DNA of 46,344 bases from SAR92 clade bacterium. GTDB taxonomy: Bacteria > Pseudomonadota > Gammaproteobacteria > Pseudomonadales > Porticoccaceae. The number at the start of each line of letters is the position of its first letter. Positions within the stretch are counted from its first letter, which is position 1. The notes beneath the pieces were generated by a model. It worked only from the letters and a program-made list of their open reading frames with translations. It ran no database searches and was not told the DNA's origin. The stretch is from the NCBI GenBank assembly GCA_018607525.1, contig JABBBH010000011.1, forward strand, positions 1 through 46,344, in the 5' to 3' direction. The translations under genes were made by a program, and so were the position numbers. Below are positions 19,997 through 31,964 of the stretch, one piece after another.

Positions 19997-21193
19997 ATGA
20001 GTAGTCTGTCACAAAAACGCATTATTTTAGGCATCACTGGCGGCATTGCAGCCTATAAGAGCGCTGAAATTACGCGTCGTCTTCAAGATGAGGGTGCCGA
20101 AGTTCGTGTTGTAATGAGCGAATCGGCTCAGGAGTTTATTCGCCCCCTGACACTTCAGGCTCTAAGTGGTAACCCAGTGCATACGGATTTACTGGATCCC
20201 GAGGCCGAAGCTGCTATGGGCCATATTGAGCTAGCACGCTGGGCTGATCTTGTTCTGATTGCACCTGCAACGGCGAATTTTGTGGCCACATTAAACCAAG
20301 GAAGTGCCAATGACCTAATGAGCTCAATCTGCTTGGCAACTACAGCACCCGTAATGATAGCCCCCGCCATGAATCAGGCTATGTGGTCAAACAGCGCCTC
20401 TCAACAAAATATTGAAAGCCTCAAACAGCGTGAAGTGATCATTCTAGAGCCTGACAACGGCATTCAAGCCTGTGGTGATGTTGGTCCCGGAAGGCTTCCG
20501 CAACCTGAGACGATCGTAAGACAAGTTGGCTCAGTGTTTAAAACCGGTGAAATGACGGGTAAAAAAGTCGTGATTACCGCTGGTCCCACCCGCGAGGCTA
20601 TAGATCCTGTGCGATATATTAGCAATCATAGCTCAGGAAAAATGGGCTATGCCATTGCTGACGCAATGATTGACGCCGGGGCTGAAGTCATACTTATTTC
20701 AGGGCCAGTGTCTCTTAAACAGCCAGACAGATGCACGCTGATTAGCGTTACCTCTGCCAATGAAATGCTTGAAGCAGCCACAGAAGCAGCTAAGGGAACC
20801 GATATATTTATTTCTGCAGCCGCAGTAGCAGACTACTATATAACTGAAACCTCTGATCAAAAAATTAAGAAAAAATCCGATAAAATGACGCTAAATTTAG
20901 CGAAAACACCGGATATTGTGAGCATCGTTAAGGAAAATAACCCTAAGTTGTTTGTTTTAGGGTTCGCCGCAGAAACTCAGAAAGTTGAGCAATATGCCCG
21001 TGAAAAGTTAGCCAGCAAAAAATTAGATGCCATTATTGCCAACGATGTTTCGCGGGAGGACATTGGTTTCAATTCGGATGACAACGAGGCCCTGTGGGTG
21101 GAGCAAGAATCAACCCATCACTTTAGTAAATGCAACAAAGCCCAATTAGCCAGAGACTTAGTAGCGTTACTGGCAACTAAGATAGAATCATAG
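19997..21193 (+). CDS. coaBC: Bifunctional phosphopantothenoylcysteine decarboxylase/phosphopantothenate-cysteine ligase
   Basis: 398 aa. ILGITGGIAAYKSAEITRRLQ; PAMNQAMW; GPTREAIDPVRYISNHSSGKMGYAIADA. Confidence 0.97.
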   Translation: MSSLSQKRIILGITGGIAAYKSAEITRRLQDEGAEVRVVMSESAQEFIRPLTLQALSGNPVHTDLLDPEAEAAMGHIELARWADLVLIAPATANFVATLNQGSANDLMSSICLATTAPVMIAPAMNQAMWSNSASQQNIESLKQREVIILEPDNGIQACGDVGPGRLPQPETIVRQVGSVFKTGEMTGKKVVITAGPTREAIDPVRYISNHSSGKMGYAIADAMIDAGAEVILISGPVSLKQPDRCTLISVTSANEMLEAATEAAKGTDIFISAAAVADYYITETSDQKIKKKSDKMTLNLAKTPDIVSIVKENNPKLFVLGFAAETQKVEQYAREKLASKKLDAIIANDVSREDIGFNSDDNEALWVEQESTHHFSKCNKAQLARDLVALLATKIES

Positions 21194-21220
21194 ATTCTAG
21201 GTAACTGAGAAAATTTTATT

Positions 21221-23523
<2,303 letters not shown>

Positions 23524-23536
23524 ACGGAGACGACGG

Positions 23537-24130
23537 ATGGTAGCCAAGCGAAGCGCTAGATCTCAGGATATTCTTCAGGCTCTAGCCTTAATGCTGGAGT
23601 CTTCTCGCGGCCGCATCACAACGGCCGCTCTAGCCGCCGAGCTCAAATGCTCTGAAGCGGCCCTATATCGGCACTTCCCCAGTAAAACGCGCATGTTTGA
23701 GAGCCTGATAGGGTTTATTGAAGAAACTATTTTTGCTCGAGTGAATGGCATACTTAATGACGAACCCGATGCAATTAATCAGTGCTACAGAATTATTAGT
23801 TTAACGCTGGCTTTTGCTGAAAAAAACCCAGGTATAAGTCGCCTACTTAATGGTGATGCCTTAGCTGGCGAGAACGAAAGACTACAACAGCGGGTCGCAC
23901 AGCTTTTTAACCGCCTTGAGACTCAGCTAAAACAAATTCTTAGAGAAGCCGAACTTAGCCAACAGCTGGATATCAAACCCTCTATAACTATTGCGGTAGA
24001 TCTTATGATGAGTCTGCTAGAGGGTAAGATCAGTCAGTTTGTTCGCAGTGACTTTAAACAGGCGCCAACCACTCACTGGCAACAACAGTGGTCGGCTCTT
24101 TCAGAAACAATCTTTGGCAGGGCCGATTAA
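23537..24130 (+). CDS. slmA: Nucleoid occlusion factor SlmA (TetR fold)
   Basis: [51 protein letters not shown]; adjacent to pyrE as in enterobacteria. Confidence 0.93.
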   Translation: MVAKRSARSQDILQALALMLESSRGRITTAALAAELKCSEAALYRHFPSKTRMFESLIGFIEETIFARVNGILNDEPDAINQCYRIISLTLAFAEKNPGISRLLNGDALAGENERLQQRVAQLFNRLETQLKQILREAELSQQLDIKPSITIAVDLMMSLLEGKISQFVRSDFKQAPTTHWQQQWSALSETIFGRAD

Positions 24131-24768
24131 ACACCGTATTGCTGACGGTAGGCATCAATCTTAGCTACCAACGCTTGATTTTCTGACTGCTTCTCTAGAT
24201 AACGCAAAATATCATCAATATCCACAATACTTGCCACAGGAATTCCAAACTGCTCTTCAACTTCTTGGATAGCAGACTTATCTGTTTTTCCACGTTCTTT
24301 TCGATCCAGACCAATCACTACGCCGGCAGCCTTAGCGCCTGCCTGCTCAACAATTCCCATGACTTCGCGAATGGCTGTGCCTGCGGTAATTACGTCATCA
24401 ATGATAAGTACCTTACCCTCAAGAGGCGCGCCGACAAGAGAGCCCCCTTCACCATGGGCCTTTGCTTCTTTGCGGTTAAAGCAATAGGGCACATCAATGC
24501 CATGATCCTCTGACAGTGCAATTGCGGTTGCAGCCGCTAAGGTTATGCCTTTGTAGGCAGGCCCAAAAAGCACATCAAATTCAATACCTGATTCAACAAT
24601 AGCTGTGGCATAACATTTACCCAGGGCCGCCAATGCGGAGCCCCTGTAAAACTCTCCTGCATTAAAGAAATGCGGTGATGTTCGACCTGATTTAAGCTCA
24701 AATTGACCAAATTTTAGCGCACCATTAGCAATGGCATTTTCTATAAATTCTACTTTGTATGTTTTCAT
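24127..24768 (-). CDS. pyrE: Orotate phosphoribosyltransferase
   Basis: 213 aa. [36 protein letters not shown]. Confidence 0.98.
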   Translation of the reverse strand: MKTYKVEFIENAIANGALKFGQFELKSGRTSPHFFNAGEFYRGSALAALGKCYATAIVESGIEFDVLFGPAYKGITLAAATAIALSEDHGIDVPYCFNRKEAKAHGEGGSLVGAPLEGKVLIIDDVITAGTAIREVMGIVEQAGAKAAGVVIGLDRKERGKTDKSAIQEVEEQFGIPVASIVDIDDILRYLEKQSENQALVAKIDAYRQQYGV

Positions 24769-24818
24769 GGGTTAGTAATCTTTTGATTCCATTTATTTAA
24801 GAATAGATCAATTTTAGC

Positions 24819-25538
24819 CTATTGAGCCAATGCCATCTTTTGTACACGAACCAAATCGGCAATCCCCTGATTAGCCAACTGCAACATTTCTGTCAGTGCC
24901 TCACCAGAAAACGGCGCTTCTTCAGCTGTGCCCTGAATTTCTATATAGCCGCCATTAGCGTCCATTACTACATTCATATCTGTCTCTGCATTGGAATCTT
25001 CCGGATAATCCAAATCTAAAACAGCTGAACCCTTATAAACTCCTACCGAAACGGCAGCGATCATATGCAACAACGGATCTTCTTTAATGAGTTTTTCGCG
25101 CTGTAAATAACGAATCGCATCAACCAGTGCAACACAGCCGCCGGTTATAGCCGCTGTTCGAGTACCGCCGTCAGCCTGTATAACATCACAATCAATATAA
25201 ATTGTATTTTCGCCCAACAGCTTAAGATCCACCGCCGCACGCAATGAGCGCCCTATCAGTCTTTGAATTTCTTGAGTACGACCCGATTGTTTTCCGCGCG
25301 CCGCTTCACGACCCATGCGGCTATTGGTCGACCTTGGTAACATGCCATATTCGGCAGTTATCCAGCCCTGACCTTTGCCGCGCAAAAATCTTGGCACGCT
25401 ATTTTCAACCGTAGCAGTACAGATAACTTTAGTATTACCAAACTCAACTAATACCGCGCCTTCTGCATGTTGAGTATATTCTCGGGTAATTTTTACTTGG
25501 CGCAACTGTTCGGGACGACGCCCGCTAGGTCTGGTCAT
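24819..25538 (-). CDS. rph: Ribonuclease PH
   Basis: 239 aa. [45 protein letters not shown]. Confidence 0.98.
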   Translation of the reverse strand: MTRPSGRRPEQLRQVKITREYTQHAEGAVLVEFGNTKVICTATVENSVPRFLRGKGQGWITAEYGMLPRSTNSRMGREAARGKQSGRTQEIQRLIGRSLRAAVDLKLLGENTIYIDCDVIQADGGTRTAAITGGCVALVDAIRYLQREKLIKEDPLLHMIAAVSVGVYKGSAVLDLDYPEDSNAETDMNVVMDANGGYIEIQGTAEEAPFSGEALTEMLQLANQGIADLVRVQKMALAQ

Positions 25539-25651
25539 GTTTTATATCCTGTTACAAATTCGGAAAGTTAATTGCTAATTGTAACAAATCTTCCCCCTGT
25601 TGAACGGCCTTTGTTAGAATACCGCCAAATAAAAAATTACTCGGAGCAACT

Positions 25652-26515
25652 ATGCCACGTAGCATGACCGCATATGCCAGAATTACCGAAGAAAATAGCT
25701 GGGGTTCAATCACCTGTGAGTTAAGATCGGTTAATCATAGATTTCTAGAAGTTGGCTTTAGAATGCCAGACGTTCTTCGCGAATCTGAAACCGCCTTGCG
25801 CGATATGACTCGCAAAAAACTCACTCGAGGAAAAATCGACTGCTCAGTGCAAATTGCCTTTAATCATTCAGATGCCGGCTCTACCCTAGACTTAGAAGTA
25901 GCCCAGTCACATATTGAAATTGCTCAGGCAATTGCCAATAAGCTATCTGATGCAGCCCCCATATCGGCTGTAGATATTATGCAGCTACCCGGGGTTATCA
26001 AAGATGCCAGTATAGAAGCCTCACAGGTCAACAAAGCCGGCAAAAAGGCCTTCGACTTAGCCCTAGATCAAATGCTTGAGGGACGTGAGCGCGAAGGCGC
26101 CAAACTGGCAGAAATGGTTGAGCAGCGGCTCGCTGGAATTGAATCGCAGATTGCTATTGTTCGTGAAAATTTACCCGAGATTCTGCAGCAGCAAAGAACC
26201 CGCCTCCATGAAAAGCTTAATGAGCTAAAAGAGCAGATGGATGAGCAACGTCTTGAGCAAGAAATGGTCATTATTGCCAATCGTGCCGATGTAGACGAGG
26301 AATTAGACCGCCTGGAAGCTCATATCAGTGAAATCAGGCTGGCACTAAAAAGCAAAGAATCTATTGGCAGAAGGCTAGACTTTTTAATGCAAGAGCTTAA
26401 TCGCGAGGCCAATACCCTTGGCTCAAAATCTATTTCTAGCACCACCACTCAGGTTTCTGTGGAGTTAAAAGTGTTGATCGAGCAGATGCGTGAACAAATT
26501 CAAAATATTGAATAA
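25652..26515 (+). CDS. YicC/YloC family endoribonuclease
   Basis: 287 aa. MPRSMTAYARITEENSWGSITCELRSVNHRFLEVGFRMPD; C-terminal LDFLMQELNREANTLGSKS. Confidence 0.94.
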   Translation: MPRSMTAYARITEENSWGSITCELRSVNHRFLEVGFRMPDVLRESETALRDMTRKKLTRGKIDCSVQIAFNHSDAGSTLDLEVAQSHIEIAQAIANKLSDAAPISAVDIMQLPGVIKDASIEASQVNKAGKKAFDLALDQMLEGREREGAKLAEMVEQRLAGIESQIAIVRENLPEILQQQRTRLHEKLNELKEQMDEQRLEQEMVIIANRADVDEELDRLEAHISEIRLALKSKESIGRRLDFLMQELNREANTLGSKSISSTTTQVSVELKVLIEQMREQIQNIE

Positions 26516-26606
26516 CATTTACACGGTGGAAAGAGGGCCAGCGTAGATTTATTTTTTCACTGATGTAAACTCGACACTATAATTTTAGAACCCGACACAT
26601 TTTACT

Positions 26607-27215
26607 ATGGCACTTGGCACACTCTTTATTATTTCAGCCCCCTCCGGCGCAGGAAAAACCAGTCTGGTTTCTGCGCTGTTAGATAGGCTTGATAATCTTC
26701 AAGTTTCAATTTCACACACCACCCGAAAAGCCCGACCCGGTGAAAAAGACGGTGTTAACTATCATTTTGTCTCCTGCGAACAATTTGAACTTATGGTAGA
26801 AAACCAGCAGTTTGTAGAGCACGCAAAAGTTCATAGTAACTTTTATGGCACCTCCCAGAATTGGCTTGAAAACAGCCTGAAACAAGGGATTGATGTTATC
26901 TTAGAGATAGATTGGCAGGGTGCAGAGCAGGTTCGCAGCAAGTTTCCCCGCAGTAAAAGCATCTTCATTTTACCGCCTAGTCAACAGGCACTTTTTGAGC
27001 GCCTGAAAGGTCGTGGGCAGGACGAAGACGCCATAATCAAACAGCGAGTTGCCGCTGCAAAAGAAGAAATGAGCCACTATAATGATGCTGACTATTTAGT
27101 CATAAATGATCAATTCGAAGTTGCCTGTCAGGAGCTTCAAACCGTCATTCAGGCACAGCGTTGTGAAATAAATAGCCAGAGACATGAAAAACTCTTAATT
27201 GATTTATTGTCGTAG
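26607..27215 (+). CDS. gmk: Guanylate kinase
   Basis: 202 aa. LFIISAPSGAGKTSLVSALLD; VSISHTTRKARPGEKDGVNYHFV. Confidence 0.98.
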   Translation: MALGTLFIISAPSGAGKTSLVSALLDRLDNLQVSISHTTRKARPGEKDGVNYHFVSCEQFELMVENQQFVEHAKVHSNFYGTSQNWLENSLKQGIDVILEIDWQGAEQVRSKFPRSKSIFILPPSQQALFERLKGRGQDEDAIIKQRVAAAKEEMSHYNDADYLVINDQFEVACQELQTVIQAQRCEINSQRHEKLLIDLLS

Positions 27216-27290
27216 CGCCCAGTATTAGGTAAAATCATAGGCTCCCGATGGCAAATCGCCATCAAGATACATTTAAATATCGGAATAAAT

Positions 27291-27557
27291 ATGGCTCGTA
27301 TTACTGTAGAAGATTGCTTAGATTATGTTGATAACCGTTTTGAACTAGTGATGGTAGGCTCTAAACGCGCGCGCCAAATTGCTATTGATGGACGACCACC
27401 ACTGATTGACGCAGAAAATGATAAACCCACAGTGATTGCTCTTCGTGAGATTGAACAGGGATTAATCACCCCCGAGGTTCTTCAAGAAATTGATCGCGAC
27501 TATGAAATCGTAGAATCTGAAGAAAGCACTGAAGAAGCTCCTCAAGACGCCAGCTAA
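27291..27557 (+). CDS. rpoZ: RNA polymerase omega subunit
   Basis: 88 aa. [30 protein letters not shown]. Confidence 0.98.
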   Translation: MARITVEDCLDYVDNRFELVMVGSKRARQIAIDGRPPLIDAENDKPTVIALREIEQGLITPEVLQEIDRDYEIVESEESTEEAPQDAS

Positions 27558-27589
27558 ATTGGTCTTGCGGCTAGGAGGGTAATAGATCC

Positions 27590-29704
27590 GTGCTTTCAGT
27601 ATTCACCGAAAAGCTCTCCAACTATCTTGAGCCTAAAGAAGTCACCAAAATTGAGCGTGCCTACAGGTACGCTGAACAATGCCACTCTGGACAGTTGCGT
27701 CAGAGTGGTGATCCCTATATTACCCATCCTCTAGCAGTAGCCAATATCTTGGCTGATATGCGACTCGACCATGAAAGTCTAATGGCTGCCCTACTGCATG
27801 ATGTAATTGAAGACACCGGCGTTACCAAAGGGCAAATTAGTCGTCGCTTTGGGCGCACTGTTGCCGATCTGGTTGATGGTGTTAGTAAACTCAACGAAAT
27901 TGAATTTGAAACCAAGGCTCAGCTTCAGGCTGAAAGCTTTCAAAAAATGACTTTGGCTATGTCCAAAGATATACGCGTAGTCTTGGTAAAGCTGGCTGAT
28001 CGACTCCACAATATGCGAACCATAGGCGTATTGCCCGCAGAAAAGCGCCGCCGTATAGCCAGAGAAACATTAGAAATTTATGCACCCATCGCCCAGCGCC
28101 TAGGCATCAACGACATTCGTATTGAACTGGAGGATATTGGTTTTGCCATTATGTATCCTCTGCGCCATAGACGCCTTCGCGAGGCCCTGAAAGCGGCCGG
28201 TAAAAATCGCAAAGAGATTGTTTCTGAAATTCATCAGGCTATTGAAGTGCGCCTTGAGCGAGAATCTTTTTTAGCCTTAGTTAAGGGTCGCGAAAAGCAT
28301 CTTTGGTCAATCTACAAAAAAATGCGCGATAAACATAAATCTTTTCGCGACATTATGGATGTATTTGCCTTCCGCTTGATCGTAAATTCAGTCGATGATT
28401 GCTATCGCACATTGGGTATCATGCATAATATATTTAAACCCGTGCCCGGTGAATTTAAAGACTATATTGCAATACCCAAATCCAATGGTTACCAATCGCT
28501 ACACACCGTATTAGTGGGCATGCACGGAGTTCTTATCGAGGTTCAAATTAGAACCCACGAAATGGAAACAATGGCCAACTATGGTATTGCTGCACACTGG
28601 GAATACAAAGCAGGCGAGGGCACTGTAGAAGCCAGCCAACGCCGAGCTATTCGCTGGGTTCAAGGACTGCTTGAGATGCAACAACAAGCCGGTGATTCCC
28701 TTGAGTTTTTAGAGCATGTTAAAACTGATCTTTTCCCAGATGAGATCTATGTATTTACCCCGAAAGGGAGGATCATCGAGTTACCCTCAAAGGCCACACC
28801 GGTAGACTTTGCCTATTCAGTGCATACTGATTTAGGTAATAGCTGTATTGCCTGCCGTGTTGACGGTGAACTGACACCATTGTCAGAACAGCTACAAAGT
28901 GGTCAAAAAATTGAAATTATTAGCACTCAGGGTGCACAGCCTAACCCTAACTGGTTAAACTTTGTTGTCACTGCAAAGGCACGAAGTGCTATTCGTCATT
29001 TCTTAAAAAATCAGCAGCATGACGAATCTGTTGATCTCGGTAAGCGATTGCTGGATAAAGCGCTGGCCAACTTTGGCTCTAGATACAATAGTCTAAAAAA
29101 ATCTCAGATTAAGCGACTCTTAAAAGAAACTTCTGCGCCTACATTTGAATATGTACTCCAACAGATTGGACTGGGTAATCAGGTGCCATTTGCCGTAGCA
29201 AATATTCTTATACCGCCCTCCAAGCGAAAAATTCCTGAAGATCGACGCAATGCTACCCTGCCCGTGGTTATCGATTCATCTGACAGCCTGATTTTGCATT
29301 ATGCACGCTGCTGTCACCCAATCCCTGGCGACCCGATTTTAGGCCATGTATCTCCAGGTAAAGGACTTGTTATTCACCTTGAGTCCTGCCATAACCTAAA
29401 AGAAATTCGCAATCATCCAGAAAAATGCATGTCGCTGAGCTGGTCGCTGTCTGCAGAGGGAGAGTTCCCTGTAGAAATCAAAGTTGAATTTACGCCAGAA
29501 CGCGGCTTTATTGCGGCTCTTGCGTCTCGAATAACCGAACAGGATGCCACCATAGAAACCATCAATACCACCGAAAAAGACGCCTATACCAGTATTGTTG
29601 ATGTTGTTCTAACCGTGCGCAATCGCGTGCATCTAGCTGATATTATCCGTCGTGCCAGAAGTTTGGCCGCAGTGCGAAAAGTTTATCGAGTTAAAAACAA
29701 ATAG
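27590..29704 (+). CDS. spoT: Bifunctional (p)ppGpp synthetase/hydrolase SpoT
   Basis: 704 aa, GTG start. HD domain ([16 protein letters not shown]), synthetase ([15 protein letters not shown]), TGS and ACT domains; downstream of rpoZ. Confidence 0.97.
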   Translation: MLSVFTEKLSNYLEPKEVTKIERAYRYAEQCHSGQLRQSGDPYITHPLAVANILADMRLDHESLMAALLHDVIEDTGVTKGQISRRFGRTVADLVDGVSKLNEIEFETKAQLQAESFQKMTLAMSKDIRVVLVKLADRLHNMRTIGVLPAEKRRRIARETLEIYAPIAQRLGINDIRIELEDIGFAIMYPLRHRRLREALKAAGKNRKEIVSEIHQAIEVRLERESFLALVKGREKHLWSIYKKMRDKHKSFRDIMDVFAFRLIVNSVDDCYRTLGIMHNIFKPVPGEFKDYIAIPKSNGYQSLHTVLVGMHGVLIEVQIRTHEMETMANYGIAAHWEYKAGEGTVEASQRRAIRWVQGLLEMQQQAGDSLEFLEHVKTDLFPDEIYVFTPKGRIIELPSKATPVDFAYSVHTDLGNSCIACRVDGELTPLSEQLQSGQKIEIISTQGAQPNPNWLNFVVTAKARSAIRHFLKNQQHDESVDLGKRLLDKALANFGSRYNSLKKSQIKRLLKETSAPTFEYVLQQIGLGNQVPFAVANILIPPSKRKIPEDRRNATLPVVIDSSDSLILHYARCCHPIPGDPILGHVSPGKGLVIHLESCHNLKEIRNHPEKCMSLSWSLSAEGEFPVEIKVEFTPERGFIAALASRITEQDATIETINTTEKDAYTSIVDVVLTVRNRVHLADIIRRARSLAAVRKVYRVKNK

Positions 29705-29723
29705 TAAGTTTGAGGAATCATTG

Positions 29724-30107
29724 ATGTCTAATAAAGCACATATTTATACTGAAAAAGCACCCGCTGCTATTGGCCCCTACAGTCAGGCAGTCAAGGTCAA
29801 CAATACAATCTATCTTTCGGGTCAAATTCCACTCGACCCTGAAACCATGGAACTGATTGATGGCGACATTCAACAGCAGGCACGACAGGTCTTCGCCAAT
29901 CTAGACGCTGTCTGTAAAGCGGCAGGATCTGATCTTAGCGGCATCGTTAAATTGAATATTTTCTTGACCGATTTGAGTAATTTCGCGGCGGTTAATGAAG
30001 TGATGGCAGAGCTATATGATGAACCCTATCCTGCGCGAGCTGCAATTGGCGTCAAAGAGCTCCCTAAGGGGGCAGAAATTGAAATGGATGGCATTGCAGT
30101 TATCTAG
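29724..30107 (+). CDS. ridA: RidA family enamine/imine deaminase
   Basis: [41 protein letters not shown]. Start corrected from 29652, which lies inside spoT. Confidence 0.96.
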   Translation: MSNKAHIYTEKAPAAIGPYSQAVKVNNTIYLSGQIPLDPETMELIDGDIQQQARQVFANLDAVCKAAGSDLSGIVKLNIFLTDLSNFAAVNEVMAELYDEPYPARAAIGVKELPKGAEIEMDGIAVI

Positions 30108-30112
30108 CTCAA

Positions 30113-30955
30113 TCAGCTATCTCTATCATTGATTAAACTACCATACCCCTCCTTGAAGGTGGGGTATTTAAACTGGTAGCCGGATGCGAGCAGACGGCTA
30201 TTATCGCAACGACGAGTGGACCCCGTCTTCACCTCCTCCTCAACTAAACTCACCGTAAGCTGTTCCGCCAACCATCGGCGTATCTCATGTTGCGTGACTG
30301 GCGAAGAGTCAGATGCCAAATATTCTGGCAACAGAGGGTTTCCAGACAGGGCATATTCAACCAGGTGCGACAAAATACCGCCACAGTCGTCGGCATGCAC
30401 GCGATTGCTCCACTGCTCAGGACTCGATGGTCGGCCTTTTCCTGCCAACACCTGGCCAAGCAACCGAGTTCTCCCAGGCCCGTAAATCCCTGAGAATCGA
30501 ATAACTGATGTTTCACAGGGGATCTGCTGAATGATTTTTTCAGCCGCCAGCAATATTTTTCCTGAAAATGTGTTCGGCTCAGGCTGGGTTAGTTCACTTA
30601 CCCAATCACCCTTAAAATCACCATAAACACTGGTACTGGAAACCCAAAGTACCAATCTTGGAGCTTTCTGTAGTTGAGATATTGTAGAAGAAATAGACTT
30701 TGCAACGGCTAAATAGGAGTCCTTATAAGCCTGTTCTGTAAATTCACCCGGCGTGATAGTTGCAATCCAAATATCAAAGCCCTCAGAAGCTACAGAAAGA
30801 AGTTGCTCTGCATTCGTCGCATCCCCTTTGATGGGCTGTATGTAATTTGGCAAATTATCAGGCTGTCGCCTTAGACCAAAGCACTTATATCGAGCTTGCA
30901 TTTCGCTAGCGGCTCGCTGAGCTATATCGCCACAGCCAATAAAAAGTACTTTCAA
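30113..30955 (-). CDS. NAD-dependent epimerase/dehydratase-like (extended SDR) protein
   Basis: 280 aa. N-terminal MKVLFIGCGDIAQRAASEM nucleotide-binding motif; SSTSVYGDFKGDWVSE; IRFSGIYGPGR. Confidence 0.85.
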   Translation of the reverse strand: MKVLFIGCGDIAQRAASEMQARYKCFGLRRQPDNLPNYIQPIKGDATNAEQLLSVASEGFDIWIATITPGEFTEQAYKDSYLAVAKSISSTISQLQKAPRLVLWVSSTSVYGDFKGDWVSELTQPEPNTFSGKILLAAEKIIQQIPCETSVIRFSGIYGPGRTRLLGQVLAGKGRPSSPEQWSNRVHADDCGGILSHLVEYALSGNPLLPEYLASDSSPVTQHEIRRWLAEQLTVSLVEEEVKTGSTRRCDNSRLLASGYQFKYPTFKEGYGSLINDRDS

Positions 30956-31004
30956 TTAAACTTCCCCTGAAAAATTTACGTAAAATAATTTATTAAAAAT
31001 GAAT

Positions 31005-31024
31005 ATAGTATAAAAATTTACTAT
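31005..31024. promoter_or_regulatory. Candidate LysR-type operator upstream of oxyR
   Basis: Inverted repeat ATAGTA-N8-TACTAT about 22 bp upstream of the oxyR ATG, in the divergent promoter region. Confidence 0.45.
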
Positions 31025-31046
31025 TATAGCGCCAAGAGGTATATAA

Positions 31047-31964
31047 ATGACATTGACTGAACTTCGTTACGTGACGGTTCTAGCAAAGGTTCAACACTTT
31101 GGTAGAGCGGCCGAACAATGCAATGTAAGCCAACCAACATTGAGCATTGCGGTCAAAAAGCTTGAGTCTGAACTTGGCGTAGAAATATTTGAACGGACAA
31201 AAAGTCTTGTTCAACCAACCCCTGTGGGCGAAAAAATTGTGCAACAGTCGCGCAGGGTACTTGAAGAATCTGCTGTCATTAAAGATTTAGCCACGCTGGG
31301 TAAAGACCAACTTAGTGTACCGCTTCATGTGGGCGCCATATTTACCATTGGGCCCTATTTATTTCCGAGCTTCATTCCTAAGCTGCAAAATAATGCACCC
31401 GATATGCCCCTAATTATTGAGGAGGGGTATACCAGCTCGCTGAGACAGCGGCTGCGTAAATGTGAAGTTGATGTGATCATTGTTGCCCTGCCTTTTAATG
31501 AATCCGATGTGGTCGTTCAGCCGCTATTTGAAGAGCCCTTTATGGCCATCGTGCCAAAAGATCATCCTCTGGCTAATCATTCTGAAGTCAGCCCAGAACA
31601 AATTAATGCCGAAAATGTATTGTTGCTTGGTGATGGCCATTGCTTTAAAGATCAGGTGCTAGATGCACTCCCCGCGATTGGAAAAAACTCTAACGGAAAC
31701 GCTTCGATTAGAACTGTAGCCGAGGGAAGCTCTTTGGAGACACTTTGCTACATGGTTGCATCAGGACTGGGCATTACGGTACTTCCTAAGTCTGCAACTC
31801 AGGTATCCAGCTTTAAGGCAACAAATCTTTTGGCTATTCCCTTTTCGGGTAATGGACCAAAAAGAACCACAGCGTTGGCATGGCGTGCCAGCTTTCCAAG
31901 GCACCAAGCGATTGATGCACTGCGTAAAGCCATATTAACTAGCGACCCAAAGTTACCTGATTAA
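31047..31964 (+). CDS. oxyR: LysR-family hydrogen peroxide regulator OxyR
   Basis: 305 aa. LysR HTH; LLLGDGHCFKDQVLDAL with Cys at codon 199; oxyR-recG adjacency as in Pseudomonas. Confidence 0.92.
   Translation: MTLTELRYVTVLAKVQHFGRAAEQCNVSQPTLSIAVKKLESELGVEIFERTKSLVQPTPVGEKIVQQSRRVLEESAVIKDLATLGKDQLSVPLHVGAIFTIGPYLFPSFIPKLQNNAPDMPLIIEEGYTSSLRQRLRKCEVDVIIVALPFNESDVVVQPLFEEPFMAIVPKDHPLANHSEVSPEQINAENVLLLGDGHCFKDQVLDALPAIGKNSNGNASIRTVAEGSSLETLCYMVASGLGITVLPKSATQVSSFKATNLLAIPFSGNGPKRTTALAWRASFPRHQAIDALRKAILTSDPKLPD

Noticed and set aside
30216-30516. Several overlapping 60-90 aa ORFs on both strands within the epimerase gene
   Set aside because: Alternative frames of a clearly coding epimerase region; no family resemblance.
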